A DNA stretch of 64,000 nucleotides from an uncultured Roseovarius sp. (GCA_947496175.1 CANMBU010000001.1:930001-994000); one strand, 5' to 3'. Positions 18,906 to 28,501 are shown, numbered from the stretch's first letter. The notes: generated by a model from the letters alone, not told the origin. Program-made: numbers and translations.

Positions 18906-18982
18906 TGGTCGGAGTGAGAGGATTCGAACCTCCGGCCCCTGCCTCCCGAAGACAGTGCTCTACCAGGCTGAGCTACACTCCG
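18906..18982 (-). tRNA. tRNA-Pro (anticodon CGG)
   Basis: The minus strand folds into a complete 77-nt cloverleaf. The acceptor stem is CGGAGTG / CACTCCG, the discriminator is A, the 3' CCA is genome-encoded, the T arm contains GGTTCGAATCC, and the anticodon stem CTGTC / GGCAG encloses the loop TTCGGGA with anticodon CGG. It reads CCG proline codons. The upstream GNAT gene ends 10 nt inside the tRNA. No integrase or duplicated 3' end is nearby. Confidence 0.97.
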
Positions 18983-19497
18983 TGCGGATGTGCCTGTACC
19001 AGATTGAGACTTTGTTTTGCAAGCGGGCCGGTTAGTCTTTGGCGAAAGGTAGCGAACTCATTTTGGGGAATACGGTAAGTGATTTTGTCAAACTTCTGAG
19101 CACCTACGAGATCATAGAAGTTTTGAGAAACAAGGTTACTGCCATCTGTTTGCCAATCCATCCTTGTACAGCCTTCGGCTTCTGCGCGGTCTAGCAACAT
19201 GGAAAGAATGGTGCGACCAACACCCTTGCCACGGGCCGCGTCCAGTACGAAAATCTCTTTCATGTAGAGCGCAAGACCCGTGCCAGCAGGGAACGTCAGA
19301 ACCCAAGTCGCAAATCCGAGCGGAGTATCTTCCTCGTAGGCCATAAGGCAAGACATATGGCGACCTGCATCAAGCAAGGCGACAACGCGGCTTTCCTCTT
19401 CAGATGTGGCGGCTGGAATGCCGTAATGCGCAAGACAGACGCGGTAAAGCCTTAGAAGAGCTGATGCCTGATTAGGACTGTAGTCGCGTATTTGCAT
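18973..19497 (-). CDS. GNAT family N-acetyltransferase
   Basis: The 174-residue protein has the GNAT fold, with the acetyl-CoA pyrophosphate loop RGKGVG near residue 96 preceded by the beta strand YMKEIFVLDAA and followed by the helix ILSMLLDRAEAEG. The acceptor substrate is unknown. The start is taken at the ATG beginning MQIRDYSPNQ, with AGG 7 nt upstream; a TTG 17 codons earlier is possible. Its stop codon TAG is nucleotides 8-10 of the tRNA-Pro gene, so the last three codons lie in tRNA sequence and the two are probably co-transcribed. Confidence 0.85.
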   Translation of the reverse strand: MQIRDYSPNQASALLRLYRVCLAHYGIPAATSEEESRVVALLDAGRHMSCLMAYEEDTPLGFATWVLTFPAGTGLALYMKEIFVLDAARGKGVGRTILSMLLDRAEAEGCTRMDWQTDGSNLVSQNFYDLVGAQKFDKITYRIPQNEFATFRQRLTGPLAKQSLNLVQAHPHGV

Positions 19498-19574
19498 TGT
19501 TGAGCCTGTATGTTGGTTTGGCCATGTGTCGATCTCAGCCAAACTCAACTCACAGTGCGGAACAAGTGCTCTGA

Positions 19575-20459
19575 TTAGGCGCGTCGTCCAAAGATAATGT
19601 TTTTCAGACCGATCAACGGGATCAGCAACACAAACCAGAATTTCTTGAGCAATAAGAGCGCTGCAGCAAGCAACCCTGTCTTGGCAGCTGCCTTGCCGGC
19701 AATCAGACCACCAATCCCGTAAGCCGCAACCGTGTCAGTGGATGGGTTAAAGTCGGCATAGGTGTTGCCTTCGGTAAAGCTGGGCATAGCCAGAACGTCT
19801 GGTGCGGCGGTTTTGACTTCTGCGAGATCGCCGATATCTGCAATGAAGTTCAGAACCAAAACGCCTTCCCGACCGAGAACGCGGATGTTGTAGTTCAAAA
19901 CATTGGTTTCGTAAGTCTCAAAGTCCAGTTCCTTGGCCCAATAGAGTTTATGCTCAGTGGCATCGTAATGTGGCGGCTCCGCCCAACCGAGCAATTCAAT
20001 CCTCTCGTAGCCGTTTTGCTCACGCCATCTGTTTTCAGACCGCATATCGCTACGCAGGTCAGCTAGAAGCGCATCAAAATCCATGTCTGCTGCATCACTG
20101 TCTGAGACATGACCTGTATCTTCGTAAAAGATTTCGACGCCCCAGTTTTCGATGAAGTAACCATCTTTGTGGAACAGCATGCCCATGACAGTGTCACCTG
20201 GCGGGTTGCCCCAGACGTCATGCAGAATCGTCTCTGCATCCTTTGAATTCACGAAGTAGTAATTCTGTGGCACGTCCAGAGTGACACGGGCCAGATTTTG
20301 CACACCCTGTTTAAGGTCAATGGTATCCAGTACGGCCTGCCATTCAGGCGTTTCACGGCTGTACTCTTCTGGATAGGCTTCTTCCACAGAAATGGCCCAA
20401 GCAGAGGTGACTGTGGTAGCTGCAAGCGCGAGTCCAGCGCACAAGTTTCGAATAATCAT
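19575..20459 (-). CDS. DUF2167 membrane-anchored protein
   Basis: The 294-residue protein has an N-terminal signal peptide (about residues 1-22, cleavage after AWA), a periplasmic body with the WGNPPGD and GMLFHKDGYFIENWGV segments typical of DUF2167, and a C-terminal membrane helix (about 262-285) ending in basic residues. No enzymatic motif is apparent and the family has no established function. AAGGA lies 7 nt before the start. It follows leuB on the same strand with a 61-bp gap that contains a small hairpin. Confidence 0.85.
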   Translation of the reverse strand: MIIRNLCAGLALAATTVTSAWAISVEEAYPEEYSRETPEWQAVLDTIDLKQGVQNLARVTLDVPQNYYFVNSKDAETILHDVWGNPPGDTVMGMLFHKDGYFIENWGVEIFYEDTGHVSDSDAADMDFDALLADLRSDMRSENRWREQNGYERIELLGWAEPPHYDATEHKLYWAKELDFETYETNVLNYNIRVLGREGVLVLNFIADIGDLAEVKTAAPDVLAMPSFTEGNTYADFNPSTDTVAAYGIGGLIAGKAAAKTGLLAAALLLLKKFWFVLLIPLIGLKNIIFGRRA

Positions 20460-20520
20460 ACAAAAGTCCTTCTACATCGCATGACGCGATACAGAAGAAC
20501 CTTGTCAAAAAATGGACAAC

Positions 20521-21627
20521 TTAAAGGGAAGCGGTTAGCGCCGTGACAATTGCATCACCCATTTCTGATGTAGACACAGGCGACACACCGTCTTCCCCCA
20601 AAAGATCAGCGGTGCGCACACCATCGGCCAGAACCTTCTCAACCGCTTGCTCCAGACGCGTGGCTTCGTCCCCCTGATCAAAGCTGTAGCGCAACGCCAT
20701 CGCAAAGCTGAGCACACAAGCGATTGGGTTTGCTTTGCCTTGGCCCGTGATGTCCGGGGCGGATCCGTGGACGGGTTCATAGAGCGCCTTGGGGCGACCA
20801 TTGGCCATAGGGGCGCCCAGCGATGCAGAGGGCAGCATGCCGAGCGAGCCGGTTAGCATCGCGGCACAGTCTGACAAGATGTCACCAAAGAGGTTGTCTG
20901 TCAGGATCACATCGAATTGCTTTGGCGCACGCACCAGCTGCATCGCGCCGTTATCGGCATACATGTGACTCAACTCGACATCCGGGTAGTCTTCATCATG
21001 CACCTTCTGCACGACTTCACGCCATAGGATGCCGCTTTCCATCACATTGGCCTTCTCCATAGAGCAGACCTTGTTACCGCGCTTGCGAGCCAGTTCGAAG
21101 GCGGCGCGCGCCGCGCGGTCGATCTCACTTTCGGTGTAGCGTTGGGTGTTGATGCCGACGCGCTCATTGCCTTCTTCAAAGATGCCACGGGGTTCTCCGA
21201 AATAGACGCCCGAGGTCAGTTCACGCACGATCATGATATCGAGACCAGCGACGACGTCTTTTTTCAGCGATGAGAAATCGGCCAGCGCGTCAAAGCATTG
21301 TGCGGGGCGCAGGTTGGCGAAAAGATCCATCTCCTTACGCAAGCGCAAAAGGCCACGTTCGGGCTTAACCGAGAAATCCAGGTCATCGTATTGCGGACCT
21401 CCGACAGCGCCAAGGAGAACAGCGTCTACGCCCTGTGCTTTGGCCATAGTATCGTCATGCAGAGGCGTGCCATGCGCGTCATAGGCGGCACCTCCCACAA
21501 GATCTTCGCTTACATCAAAATTCATACCGCGATTTGCACCAAACCAATCGATGACTTTGCGGACTTCGATCATCACTTCGGGGCCAATGCCGTCGCCGGG
21601 CAGAATTAGAAGCGAAGGGGTGCTCAT
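20521..21627 (-). CDS. leuB: 3-isopropylmalate dehydrogenase
   Basis: LeuB performs the NAD-dependent oxidative decarboxylation of 3-isopropylmalate in leucine synthesis. The 368-residue protein starts [13 protein letters not shown], has the substrate-binding [10 protein letters not shown] loop and the NAD-binding region [17 protein letters not shown] possible promoter (TTGACC, then GATATAGG about 15 bp on) lies roughly 50 bp upstream on the minus strand. leuC and leuD are on the same strand further upstream, separated by two uncharacterised genes. Confidence 0.97.
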   Translation of the reverse strand: MSTPSLLILPGDGIGPEVMIEVRKVIDWFGANRGMNFDVSEDLVGGAAYDAHGTPLHDDTMAKAQGVDAVLLGAVGGPQYDDLDFSVKPERGLLRLRKEMDLFANLRPAQCFDALADFSSLKKDVVAGLDIMIVRELTSGVYFGEPRGIFEEGNERVGINTQRYTESEIDRAARAAFELARKRGNKVCSMEKANVMESGILWREVVQKVHDEDYPDVELSHMYADNGAMQLVRAPKQFDVILTDNLFGDILSDCAAMLTGSLGMLPSASLGAPMANGRPKALYEPVHGSAPDITGQGKANPIACVLSFAMALRYSFDQGDEATRLEQAVEKVLADGVRTADLLGEDGVSPVSTSEMGDAIVTALTASL

Positions 21628-21731
21628 TGCGTATTCTCTCTCATGACTGGTTTTCCGCGACTCGCCTATATCGAAGCGTTGGAAGGGTCAAGAAAAGCGG
21701 GGCTTTTTCGGTTGAAAGGGCACTGCGAACA

Positions 21732-22805
21732 TCAGTCCCAGGCTACATCGACCCAGACCAATCTGTGACGGCTCGCCTTGGCGGCGATTTCGCCTGCTGA
21801 ACTGTCTTCCCGTGGCCAATGGACCCCAGATGCCAGAACAGAAAGAGAGCTGTCTGGCAGTACGTAGCTGACACGCTTGTGCCCTGGACCATCCAATGGC
21901 CAAGCGACAGTGTGCAAGTTTGGGTCGCCCAATTGACCCTCAATTCGTTGGACTAAGAAGTGACGCCTCGGCCGCGGATCCTGAAGGCGTGGATCCCTGA
22001 TCAGGCTATGTATCGCCTCTTTTCTCCCGTCACCGTCCAGCGGGTCCAAGTTCGAATTACCTAAAACAACAAATGGCTCAGTCGCCTCGCCCATCGTCCC
22101 ATCCATGACGTGCCGCCAAAATAGAATTTCGTCGTGGTTGCGTCGGCCATTGCGGTCTTCTGGCCCATCAAACACGGGCGGCCCGGCATGAAATGCAAAA
22201 AGGTGGATCGGTCCGCTTTCGGTATTGACCGGAACAATCCAGTGTCCCGTGCTCGAAAGCCTCTGGACATCATGAGCTTCTTTCGAAGGGAAAGGACCAT
22301 GTTCTGTCTCGGGAAGAAGCGCGCCTTGTACATCTTGCCACAGAACCAAACTGAAGTCCTGGACAGTGGTCTCTTGGATTTCAAAACGAGACAGAATGGC
22401 CATCCCACCCTGCCCTTCGAACTCACCAAAGCTTTGAGCATCTTTTGGCAATTCAACACGGTCATCACCATTCATGTCAAAGCCAGTTGCAATACCCGTG
22501 TTTGGTGGCCGCATATAAGCATGAAGCATCCTGTGCCCGTGTACCGCAATGCGCTCACGTAAAGCGTTCAGAGCCACCAAATCATGATCATAATCAATAT
22601 TCTGCAAAAGGATGACGTCTGGTTGAATTGCGGCGATCACCTGAGCGACGGCCTCAACCTGTTCATCCTGGCCCGAAACAATGTCGCGAAAAAGTAGGCC
22701 CGGACCATCGCGCGAAAGCTCGGTGTTGTAGGTGGCAATACGAAGCTTTCCCTGAGCCACTGCAGACAGCGGCGCAAGCAACATGAAAAAAGCAAAAAGG
22801 ATCAG
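21732..22805 (-). CDS. Secreted endonuclease/exonuclease/phosphatase-fold protein with atypical active site
   Basis: The protein begins with a signal-peptide-like stretch (LILFAFFMLLAPLSAVA) and then the EEP-fold opening LRIATYNTE. Several catalytic positions look replaced: the metal-binding Glu of the usual LQE motif reads LQN, the GDFN motif reads GNSN, and the final SDH reads SRH. It may be a divergent hydrolase subfamily or a non-catalytic relative. The start is uncertain. A CTG at 22805 overlaps the stop of the upstream membrane-protein gene and gives a good signal peptide. The first ATG (22784) would leave a very short signal, and earlier in-frame starts lie far inside the upstream gene. 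Confidence 0.72.
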   Translation of the reverse strand: MILFAFFMLLAPLSAVAQGKLRIATYNTELSRDGPGLLFRDIVSGQDEQVEAVAQVIAAIQPDVILLQNIDYDHDLVALNALRERIAVHGHRMLHAYMRPPNTGIATGFDMNGDDRVELPKDAQSFGEFEGQGGMAILSRFEIQETTVQDFSLVLWQDVQGALLPETEHGPFPSKEAHDVQRLSSTGHWIVPVNTESGPIHLFAFHAGPPVFDGPEDRNGRRNHDEILFWRHVMDGTMGEATEPFVVLGNSNLDPLDGDGRKEAIHSLIRDPRLQDPRPRRHFLVQRIEGQLGDPNLHTVAWPLDGPGHKRVSYVLPDSSLSVLASGVHWPREDSSAGEIAAKASRHRLVWVDVAWD

Positions 22806-23641
22806 GCCTCTTGCAAGCCCTCGGCCTGAGCCTTGGCATACACACGGCGACGTTTTTCTTCGATGAGCTCGGCTACACGGAAAAGCGCGACACCCCTTAC
22901 CAAGATACTGGCTGGCAGAAGAGCCCATATAGTTGTCATCCAAATCAGCGTCTGCGGACTATCCACGGCCAAAGTACCAAACAACAGGGCCACAGCCTTG
23001 ATAACCGCCGGGAGTAAGAATGGCAGAAGAGCTCCTAACACAATGTTAAGAGACGCATCTCTTTTCAGACGCTCAACAATGTCGCCTCCTCGCGTCGGAT
23101 CGAACAAAGGCAGATTGACCCAGACATTGAATGCGCCGTTCCGCATGGGCCAACCGAACAGTCGCACCAAAACAACAAAGGACAGCACCAACACGAGCGA
23201 CGCGGAATAGGCTACTCCGGCTGATGTCCTCACCGCATTAACTAACTGCGGATCAGTTTCAGACGGCAGCAGCAGAACCAGCAAGCGGACAGGCGAGAAC
23301 GGGAAGTCGACTGCGTTGCCGATGATTTGTCCGAAATACGTCAAGATCAGAGTGAGCGCACTTGGCTGAACTTGGCCTCGGGCCACAAACGACAACCAAA
23401 CAACAACAATCGCCAGAACCAGAAACTTCATACGATTGTAAGGTGCAGCGAAACGAAACTCGACGATGCTTGGGTAGCGGCCAAAGTATTCGATGAACGT
23501 CAAGAGCGCAAAAAGAAGTGCGACGACAACAACCAGTTGCGCCGTATCCGGATCAACCGTCGGCAATATCAAAGCGGGCGCCAACATGAGGAGCACCACC
23601 AAGACGGCCCGCGACAGAGCGCTGATAAACCTAGAAACCAC
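22802..23641 (-). CDS. Uncharacterised multi-pass membrane protein
   Basis: About 279 residues with six or seven hydrophobic segments, a conserved-looking periplasmic or loop region (NGAFNVWVNLPLFDP) and a charged C-terminal tail (IEEKRRRVYAKAQAEG). I do not recognise the family. The start is set at a GTG preceded by AGGG. An upstream in-frame ATG at 23833, close after an extended -10 promoter, would add 64 mostly polar residues and cannot be excluded. Its end overlaps the EEP-fold gene, so the two are likely made together. Confidence 0.7.
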   Translation of the reverse strand: MVSRFISALSRAVLVVLLMLAPALILPTVDPDTAQLVVVVALLFALLTFIEYFGRYPSIVEFRFAAPYNRMKFLVLAIVVVWLSFVARGQVQPSALTLILTYFGQIIGNAVDFPFSPVRLLVLLLPSETDPQLVNAVRTSAGVAYSASLVLVLSFVVLVRLFGWPMRNGAFNVWVNLPLFDPTRGGDIVERLKRDASLNIVLGALLPFLLPAVIKAVALLFGTLAVDSPQTLIWMTTIWALLPASILVRGVALFRVAELIEEKRRRVYAKAQAEGLQEA

Positions 23642-24001
23642 TACTATTTCCCTTTTGACTGGACCGACGCGTTTCTGCGCTGCGCCTGTGCTCCAATGCT
23701 GGGACCGCCAAATATGACGGCTTGCCTCAATATTGCCCAATTTCTGCCTTTTTTCGCTTTCTTGCTCAAGACTCGGGACAAATAGACTTAGTATTTCCGG
23801 CAAATTGATGGTGCTTGTGGTGCTGGATTGCATCAATTTCGGAACAGAACTGGGGCGCTCTAGTAGCAGTATACCAGATGTTGTTGAAGAACGTATGAGA
23901 ACCACAAAAAATGCGCAAAAAACGGTTAACAATCCGTCTTTTGCACGCTGTTTTTTGCCGATTCAGGAACCAAGGATGGCCCTATCTACAATCTTTAGGC
24001 T
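23642..24001 (-). other. Intergenic region between leuD and the membrane-protein gene
   Basis: This 360-bp stretch contains an extended -10 element TGGTATACT on the minus strand (23868-23876), a likely promoter for the membrane-protein/EEP pair. Nearer leuD are complementary arms GCAAAAAAC and GTTTTTTGC, 25-26 bp apart, which may be a weak leuD terminator. The lower part may be coding if the membrane-protein gene starts at 23833. Confidence 0.4.
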
Positions 24002-24607
24002 CTAAACCCAGGGTCGTGCGGCACTTGCCTGTGCTTCAAAACTATCGATTGCACTGACTTTTTCCATGGTCAAACCGATGTCGTCGAGTCCTTCGAGAAG
24101 ACAGCGCTTCTTGAAGGGATCAACCTCAAAGGTGAAGACTTCTCCATCGGATGTGGTCACGGTCTGCCCCTCAAGATCAATGGTCATACGCGCATTGGAG
24201 CCCTTTTCAGCGTCCTTCATCAGCACATCAACCTGCTCTTGCGGAAGCACGATGGGCAGAATGCCGTTCTTGAAACAGTTGTTGTAAAAAATATCGGCAA
24301 AGCTCGTCGATATCACACAGCGGATCCCAAAATCCTTAATCGCCCAGGGAGCATGTTCCCGGCTGGAGCCACAGCCGAAATTGTCGCCGGCCACAAGGAT
24401 TTCTGTCTCTCTGTACTGGGCCTGATTGAGTACAAAGTCCGAAACTTCGTTGCCTTGACGGTCAAATCGCATCTCGTCAAACAGGTTCGCTCCCAGTCCG
24501 GACCGCTTGATCGTCTTGAGGAATTGCTTGGGGATGATCATGTCTGTGTCGATATTCACAAGCGGCATCGGCGCCGCGATCCCAGTGAGCGTTTCAAACT
24601 TGTCCAT
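24002..24607 (-). CDS. leuD: 3-isopropylmalate dehydratase small subunit
   Basis: LeuD is the swivelling small subunit of isopropylmalate isomerase, which converts 2- to 3-isopropylmalate. The 201-residue protein shows [14 protein letters not shown] near the N terminus and the substrate-binding [16 protein letters not shown] motif. The ATG at 24607 overlaps the leuC stop by one base (TAATG), so it is coupled to leuC; the longer open frame is not used. Confidence 0.96.
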   Translation of the reverse strand: MDKFETLTGIAAPMPLVNIDTDMIIPKQFLKTIKRSGLGANLFDEMRFDRQGNEVSDFVLNQAQYRETEILVAGDNFGCGSSREHAPWAIKDFGIRCVISTSFADIFYNNCFKNGILPIVLPQEQVDVLMKDAEKGSNARMTIDLEGQTVTTSDGEVFTFEVDPFKKRCLLEGLDDIGLTMEKVSAIDSFEAQASAARPWV

Positions 24608-26013
24608 TACATCATCTCCCGCACGTCTGTCAGTTTGCCGGTAATGGCAGCAGCGGCAGCCATGCCCGGAGATACGAGGTGTGTCCGGCCCTTGTATCCC
24701 TGCCGCCCTTCGAAGTTTCGGTTGGAGGTCGATACACAACGCTCACCTTCCGACAGTTGGTCCGGATTCATCGCAAGGCACATGGAGCAACCAGCAAGCC
24801 GCCACTCAAATCCTGCTTCTTTGAAAATGTCGGCCAGACCCTCTTCTTCGGCCTGAAGACGAACAAGCCCGGACCCCGGAACAACCATCGCCCGCAAGCC
24901 CTCTTTGATCTTCTTGCCTTTCAGGATTTCGGCAGCAGCGCGCAAGTCTTCGATGCGGCCATTTGTGCAAGATCCAATAAAGACCGTGTCAATTTCGATG
25001 TCTGAGAGAGGCGTGCCAGGGGTCAGACCCATATATTCAAGGCTGCGCTGAGCTGCTCCGATCTTGCCACCTTCGAAGTCATCCGGTGATGGAACCTTGG
25101 CCGTGATTGGAAGAACATCTTCAGGCGACGTGCCCCAAGTGACAACAGGTGCAATATCTTCGCCTTTGATCGTTACAACCATGTCCCAATGTGCGTCATC
25201 ATCCGAATAGAGCGTTTTCCACCAGTTCAGAGCCGCTTCCCATTGCGCGCCTTTGGGCGCATGCGGGCGGCCTTTGCAGTATTCAAAGGTTTTCTCATCC
25301 GGCGCAATCAGACCAGCGCGCGCGCCGCCTTCGATGGCCATGTTGCAGACCGTCATCCGACCTTCCATCGACAGATCGCGAATGGCTTCACCGCAATATT
25401 CAATGACGTAGCCCGTGCCACCTGCTGTTCCGGTTTTGCCGATCACAGACAGAGTGATGTCTTTCGCGGTCACACCGGGGCGTAGTTTGCCGGTGATCTC
25501 GACCTTCATATTCTTCGATTTCTTCTGGATCAGAGTCTGAGTGGCCAGAACATGCTCTACCTCAGACGTGCCGATGCCGTGGGCCAGCGCGCCAAATGCA
25601 CCATGGGTCGCCGTGTGACTGTCTCCGCAGACGACTGTCATGCCCGGCAAGGTCCAGCCCTGTTCAGGGCCGACAATATGCACAATACCCTGACGCACAT
25701 CGGAGACCGGGTAGTAGTGAATACCAAAATCCTTGGCATTCTTGTCAAGCGCCGCCACCTGAATGGCGCTATCCTCAGTCATATTCTTTGGATCTTCGCG
25801 ACCGGGTGTGGTCGGTACGTTGTGATCAGGCACGGCGATTGTTTTTTCCGGCGCCCGCACTTTGCGACCCGCCATACGCAGACCCTCAAAGGCTTGCGGG
25901 CTTGTGACCTCATGCACAAGGTGGCGATCAATATAAAGCAAGCAGGTGCCATCTTCGGCTTCATGCGCCAGATGCGCATCCCAGATTTTGTCATAGAGTG
26001 TTTTGGGGGACAT
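24607..26013 (-). CDS. leuC: 3-isopropylmalate dehydratase large subunit
   Basis: LeuC is the aconitase-type large subunit carrying the 4Fe-4S cluster. The 468-residue protein has the cluster cysteines in GSCTNGR and GCSMC, the [14 protein letters not shown] active-site region and the N-terminal [11 protein letters not shown]. The start is the ATG preceded by GAGAGGACCAA; an earlier start five codons upstream is weaker. A 260-bp region upstream, after the response-regulator gene, should hold the leuCD promoter. I saw no leader peptide rich in leucine codons there. Confidence 0.97.
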   Translation of the reverse strand: MSPKTLYDKIWDAHLAHEAEDGTCLLYIDRHLVHEVTSPQAFEGLRMAGRKVRAPEKTIAVPDHNVPTTPGREDPKNMTEDSAIQVAALDKNAKDFGIHYYPVSDVRQGIVHIVGPEQGWTLPGMTVVCGDSHTATHGAFGALAHGIGTSEVEHVLATQTLIQKKSKNMKVEITGKLRPGVTAKDITLSVIGKTGTAGGTGYVIEYCGEAIRDLSMEGRMTVCNMAIEGGARAGLIAPDEKTFEYCKGRPHAPKGAQWEAALNWWKTLYSDDDAHWDMVVTIKGEDIAPVVTWGTSPEDVLPITAKVPSPDDFEGGKIGAAQRSLEYMGLTPGTPLSDIEIDTVFIGSCTNGRIEDLRAAAEILKGKKIKEGLRAMVVPGSGLVRLQAEEEGLADIFKEAGFEWRLAGCSMCLAMNPDQLSEGERCVSTSNRNFEGRQGYKGRTHLVSPGMAAAAAITGKLTDVREMM

Positions 26014-26273
26014 TTGGTCCTCTCCCATTGATGTGTGAAACGAAAGGCGACAGAGGGCGGGCAGCCTATAGGCGTGCCAGCACAGTCATTGTCGCGCCAA
26101 AAAACCGCCAAGGCAGGCGCGCGCGGTCGTCCATGTCAAAAACCTTTGTCATAGATGGTCAGATACAGTCGGAAACTGAGTCTATCAAGGTCACACGGCA
26201 CTTTCAGACACAAAGAACACCGCTTTGTTGAACTTACCAAGCCCAACTATCTTGAAGGTTCAAAGTGCGGAGC

Positions 26274-26975
26274 CTAGTCCGGAGCCAGCATATAGCCTTC
26301 TCCGCGAACGGTTTGTAGATAACGCGGCTGTTTTGGGTCTGCTTCGATTTTGCGCCGAAGGCGCGTGATTTGAACATCTACTGCGCGCTCTTGCGCCTGA
26401 CCCTTGTCCCGGCCAAGGTCTTCAACCAGTTTCGTTCGGCTTACAGGTTCCCTCAGATTTTCAGCAAATATCCGCATCAGTTGAATCTCGGTTGCCGTCA
26501 GACGCACAAGTTCCTCTCCACGCATAAGTTCTGAACGCTCAATGTCAAACCGGACGGGACCCATATTCAGGACTTTGGGCGTGACATGTTCGGGCTCGGG
26601 GTCTGGCATACGGCGAAGGATTGCATTGATGCGCAACAACAGTTCCTTGGGCTCAAAAGGCTTGGGCAGATAGTCGTCAGCTCCGGCTTCCAGACCCTTG
26701 ATCCGGTCCATGGTTTCACCCTTGGCCGTCAAAAGCAAAATGGGAGTTGTGATTGTTTCTCGTAAGGCCCGGGTAAAGGCGACGCCGTCTTGCCCGGGCA
26801 TCATCACGTCCATGACGATGAGGTCAAACTCCAAGCCGGACAGCACACGACGCGCATGGTCGGCATCGCGGGCAACGGAAACCAAAAATCCATGGCGATC
26901 CAGAAACTTGCGTAGAAGATCCCGGATGCGTTCGTCATCATCGACGATCAAAAGATGAGGCGCAGGGTCGCTCAT
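26274..26975 (-). CDS. petR: OmpR-family response regulator, PetR-like
   Basis: The 233-residue protein has a receiver domain (acidic pocket DDD near residue 13, phosphoacceptor Asp near 56 in DLIVMDVMMPG, conserved Lys in PKPFEPKEL) and a C-terminal winged-helix DNA-binding domain (about 135-230). No histidine kinase is adjacent. It overlaps an upstream MarR-family gene by 4 nt. This pair matches the petP-petR pair of Rhodobacter, where it sits upstream of the cytochrome bc1 genes. Here leuC follows instead of petABC, so the symbol is by similarity of arrangement. Confidence 0.8.
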   Translation of the reverse strand: MSDPAPHLLIVDDDERIRDLLRKFLDRHGFLVSVARDADHARRVLSGLEFDLIVMDVMMPGQDGVAFTRALRETITTPILLLTAKGETMDRIKGLEAGADDYLPKPFEPKELLLRINAILRRMPDPEPEHVTPKVLNMGPVRFDIERSELMRGEELVRLTATEIQLMRIFAENLREPVSRTKLVEDLGRDKGQAQERAVDVQITRLRRKIEADPKQPRYLQTVRGEGYMLAPD

Positions 26976-27493
26976 GTATCTGTCTCTCTCATGGCTCTAT
27001 ATTTGCGTCGAAGTTCCGGGTCCATCATGGCCTCCAGAACCTGCCGAAATCCAGCAACTGCTGTGGGTCCCGCGGCACGATAAGCAGAACGCATGCGTGC
27101 GCGTTGCGAATCCGAGAGCCGTTGTTCAAGCGCGTGCCCGGCATCGGTCAAGGTTAAGTGCCGTTCTCGTTTGTCGATCGTACCTTTTTCACTCTTGACC
27201 AAACCATCGTCAATCAGTGTTCGCAAAACGCGGTTAAGCGATTGCTTGGTCACACCCAGAATGCTGAGAAGGTTGCTGACTGTTGTACCTGGTCTGCGTG
27301 CAATGAAGTGAATGGCGCGATGATGTGCACGCCCATAGGCCAGTTCAGTTAGAATGAGATCGGGATCGGCAGTAAACCCACGATACGCAAAGAACATCGC
27401 TTCGATACCCTGCCGCAGCTGTTCGTCTGTCAGGAACAGCAGGTTCTCTCCGCTTTGTACATCTGCCATCGGAATTCCGGCCACAACTTTCAC
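26972..27493 (-). CDS. petP: MarR-family transcriptional regulator, PetP-like
   Basis: The 173-residue protein contains a MarR-type winged helix (about residues 60-130), with the recognition region TVSNLLSILGVTKQSLNRVLRTL and the wing EKGTIDKRERHLTLT. It overlaps the response regulator gene by 4 nt and is divergent from ilvE. The 19-bp palindrome at 27572-27590 in the shared upstream region is a good candidate for its own operator. The symbol is by analogy with Rhodobacter petP. Confidence 0.78.
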   Translation of the reverse strand: MKVVAGIPMADVQSGENLLFLTDEQLRQGIEAMFFAYRGFTADPDLILTELAYGRAHHRAIHFIARRPGTTVSNLLSILGVTKQSLNRVLRTLIDDGLVKSEKGTIDKRERHLTLTDAGHALEQRLSDSQRARMRSAYRAAGPTAVAGFRQVLEAMMDPELRRKYRAMRETDT

Positions 27494-27571
27494 TATCCAA
27501 AGCCAAGATACGTCAGCCTTGTTGACATTCCAAGGTCTAACTGGTAGCGATTCTCAGTTTCTGCGCAATTT

Positions 27572-27590
27572 TATGTCCGTTGCGGACATA
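27572..27590. promoter_or_regulatory. 19-bp palindrome in the petP/ilvE divergent region
   Basis: Perfect 8-bp arms TATGTCCG and CGGACATA flank the trinucleotide TTG. Symmetry and length suit a MarR-type dimer. It lies 45 bp before the ilvE start and about 80 bp before the petP start, and a TTGACA lies some 50 bp further upstream of ilvE. Confidence 0.55.
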
Positions 27591-27634
27591 TTCTACGCAA
27601 CAAATGCAAAGACTAGCGCCTATGGAGAAGAGAT

Positions 27635-28501
27635 ATGGCAGCGTATGATAATCGTGACGGCAAAATCTGGATGGATGGAAAGCTGGTCGAATGGCGGGAT
27701 GCAAACGTGCATATCCTGACGCACGGGCTTCATTACGCCAGCTCGGTCTTCGAAGGAGAGCGTGCCTATAACGGCAAGATCTTTGAAAGCCGTAAACATT
27801 CCGAGCGCCTGCATTTCTCTGCTGGTCAGCTTGATTTCGAGATCCCGTTTACAGTGGACGAAATAGAGGCTGCTAAAATCGAAGTCCTCCAAGCCAACGG
27901 GTTCACCGATGCCTATGTCCGGGCGGTCGCGTGGCGCGCATCCGGCGAAGACATGGGTGTCGCCGCAGCACGCAATCCCGTGCGCCTGGCCATCGCAGCC
28001 TGGGAATGGGGTGCCTATTATGGGGATGCCAAGATGAAGGGCGCCAAGCTCGATATCTCCAAATGGAAGCGCCCAAGCCCCGAGACAATCCCGAGCCATG
28101 CCAAGGCCGCGGGTCTCTATATGATCTGCACGCTGAGCAAACACGAAGCGGAGGCCAAAGGGTGCAGCGATGCGATGATGTTCGACTATCGCGGCTACGT
28201 GGCCGAAGCGACGGGGGCCAACATCTTCTTTGTGAAGGACGGAGAGGTGCACACACCCGACCCTGATTGCTTTCTCAACGGCATCACGCGGCAAACTGTG
28301 ATCAGAATGCTGCGCGACCGGCAGGTCAAGGTGCACGAGCGTCACATCATGCCAGAAGAGTTGGAAGGGTTCGAGCAATGCTGGCTGACCGGCACAGCGG
28401 CAGAGGTGACGCCGGTTGGGCAGATCGGGGACTATAATTTTGAAGTGGGTGCTCTAACGCGCGATATCGCGGAAGGGTATGAGGTGTTGGTGCGGGAGTA
28501 G
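27635..28501 (+). CDS. ilvE: Branched-chain amino acid aminotransferase
   Basis: IlvE makes the last transamination for leucine, isoleucine and valine with PLP. The 288-residue class IV aminotransferase has the opening VHILTHGLHYASSVFEGERAY, the PLP lysine near residue 156 in SHAKAAG, and the AEATGANIFFVKDG motif. It is preceded by a purine-rich GGAGAAGAG site and followed by a strong terminator. It is divergent from the PetP-like gene. Confidence 0.95.
   Translation: MAAYDNRDGKIWMDGKLVEWRDANVHILTHGLHYASSVFEGERAYNGKIFESRKHSERLHFSAGQLDFEIPFTVDEIEAAKIEVLQANGFTDAYVRAVAWRASGEDMGVAAARNPVRLAIAAWEWGAYYGDAKMKGAKLDISKWKRPSPETIPSHAKAAGLYMICTLSKHEAEAKGCSDAMMFDYRGYVAEATGANIFFVKDGEVHTPDPDCFLNGITRQTVIRMLRDRQVKVHERHIMPEELEGFEQCWLTGTAAEVTPVGQIGDYNFEVGALTRDIAEGYEVLVRE

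Noticed and set aside
18906..18982. tRNA-Pro as an integration site of a genomic island
   Set aside because: No integrase, no repeated tRNA 3' end and no change of gene character on either side were seen.
21690..21715. Small stem AAAAGC/GCTTTT between leuB and the EEP-fold gene as a terminator
   Set aside because: It is only 6 bp with a 3-nt loop and no proper T run on the minus strand.
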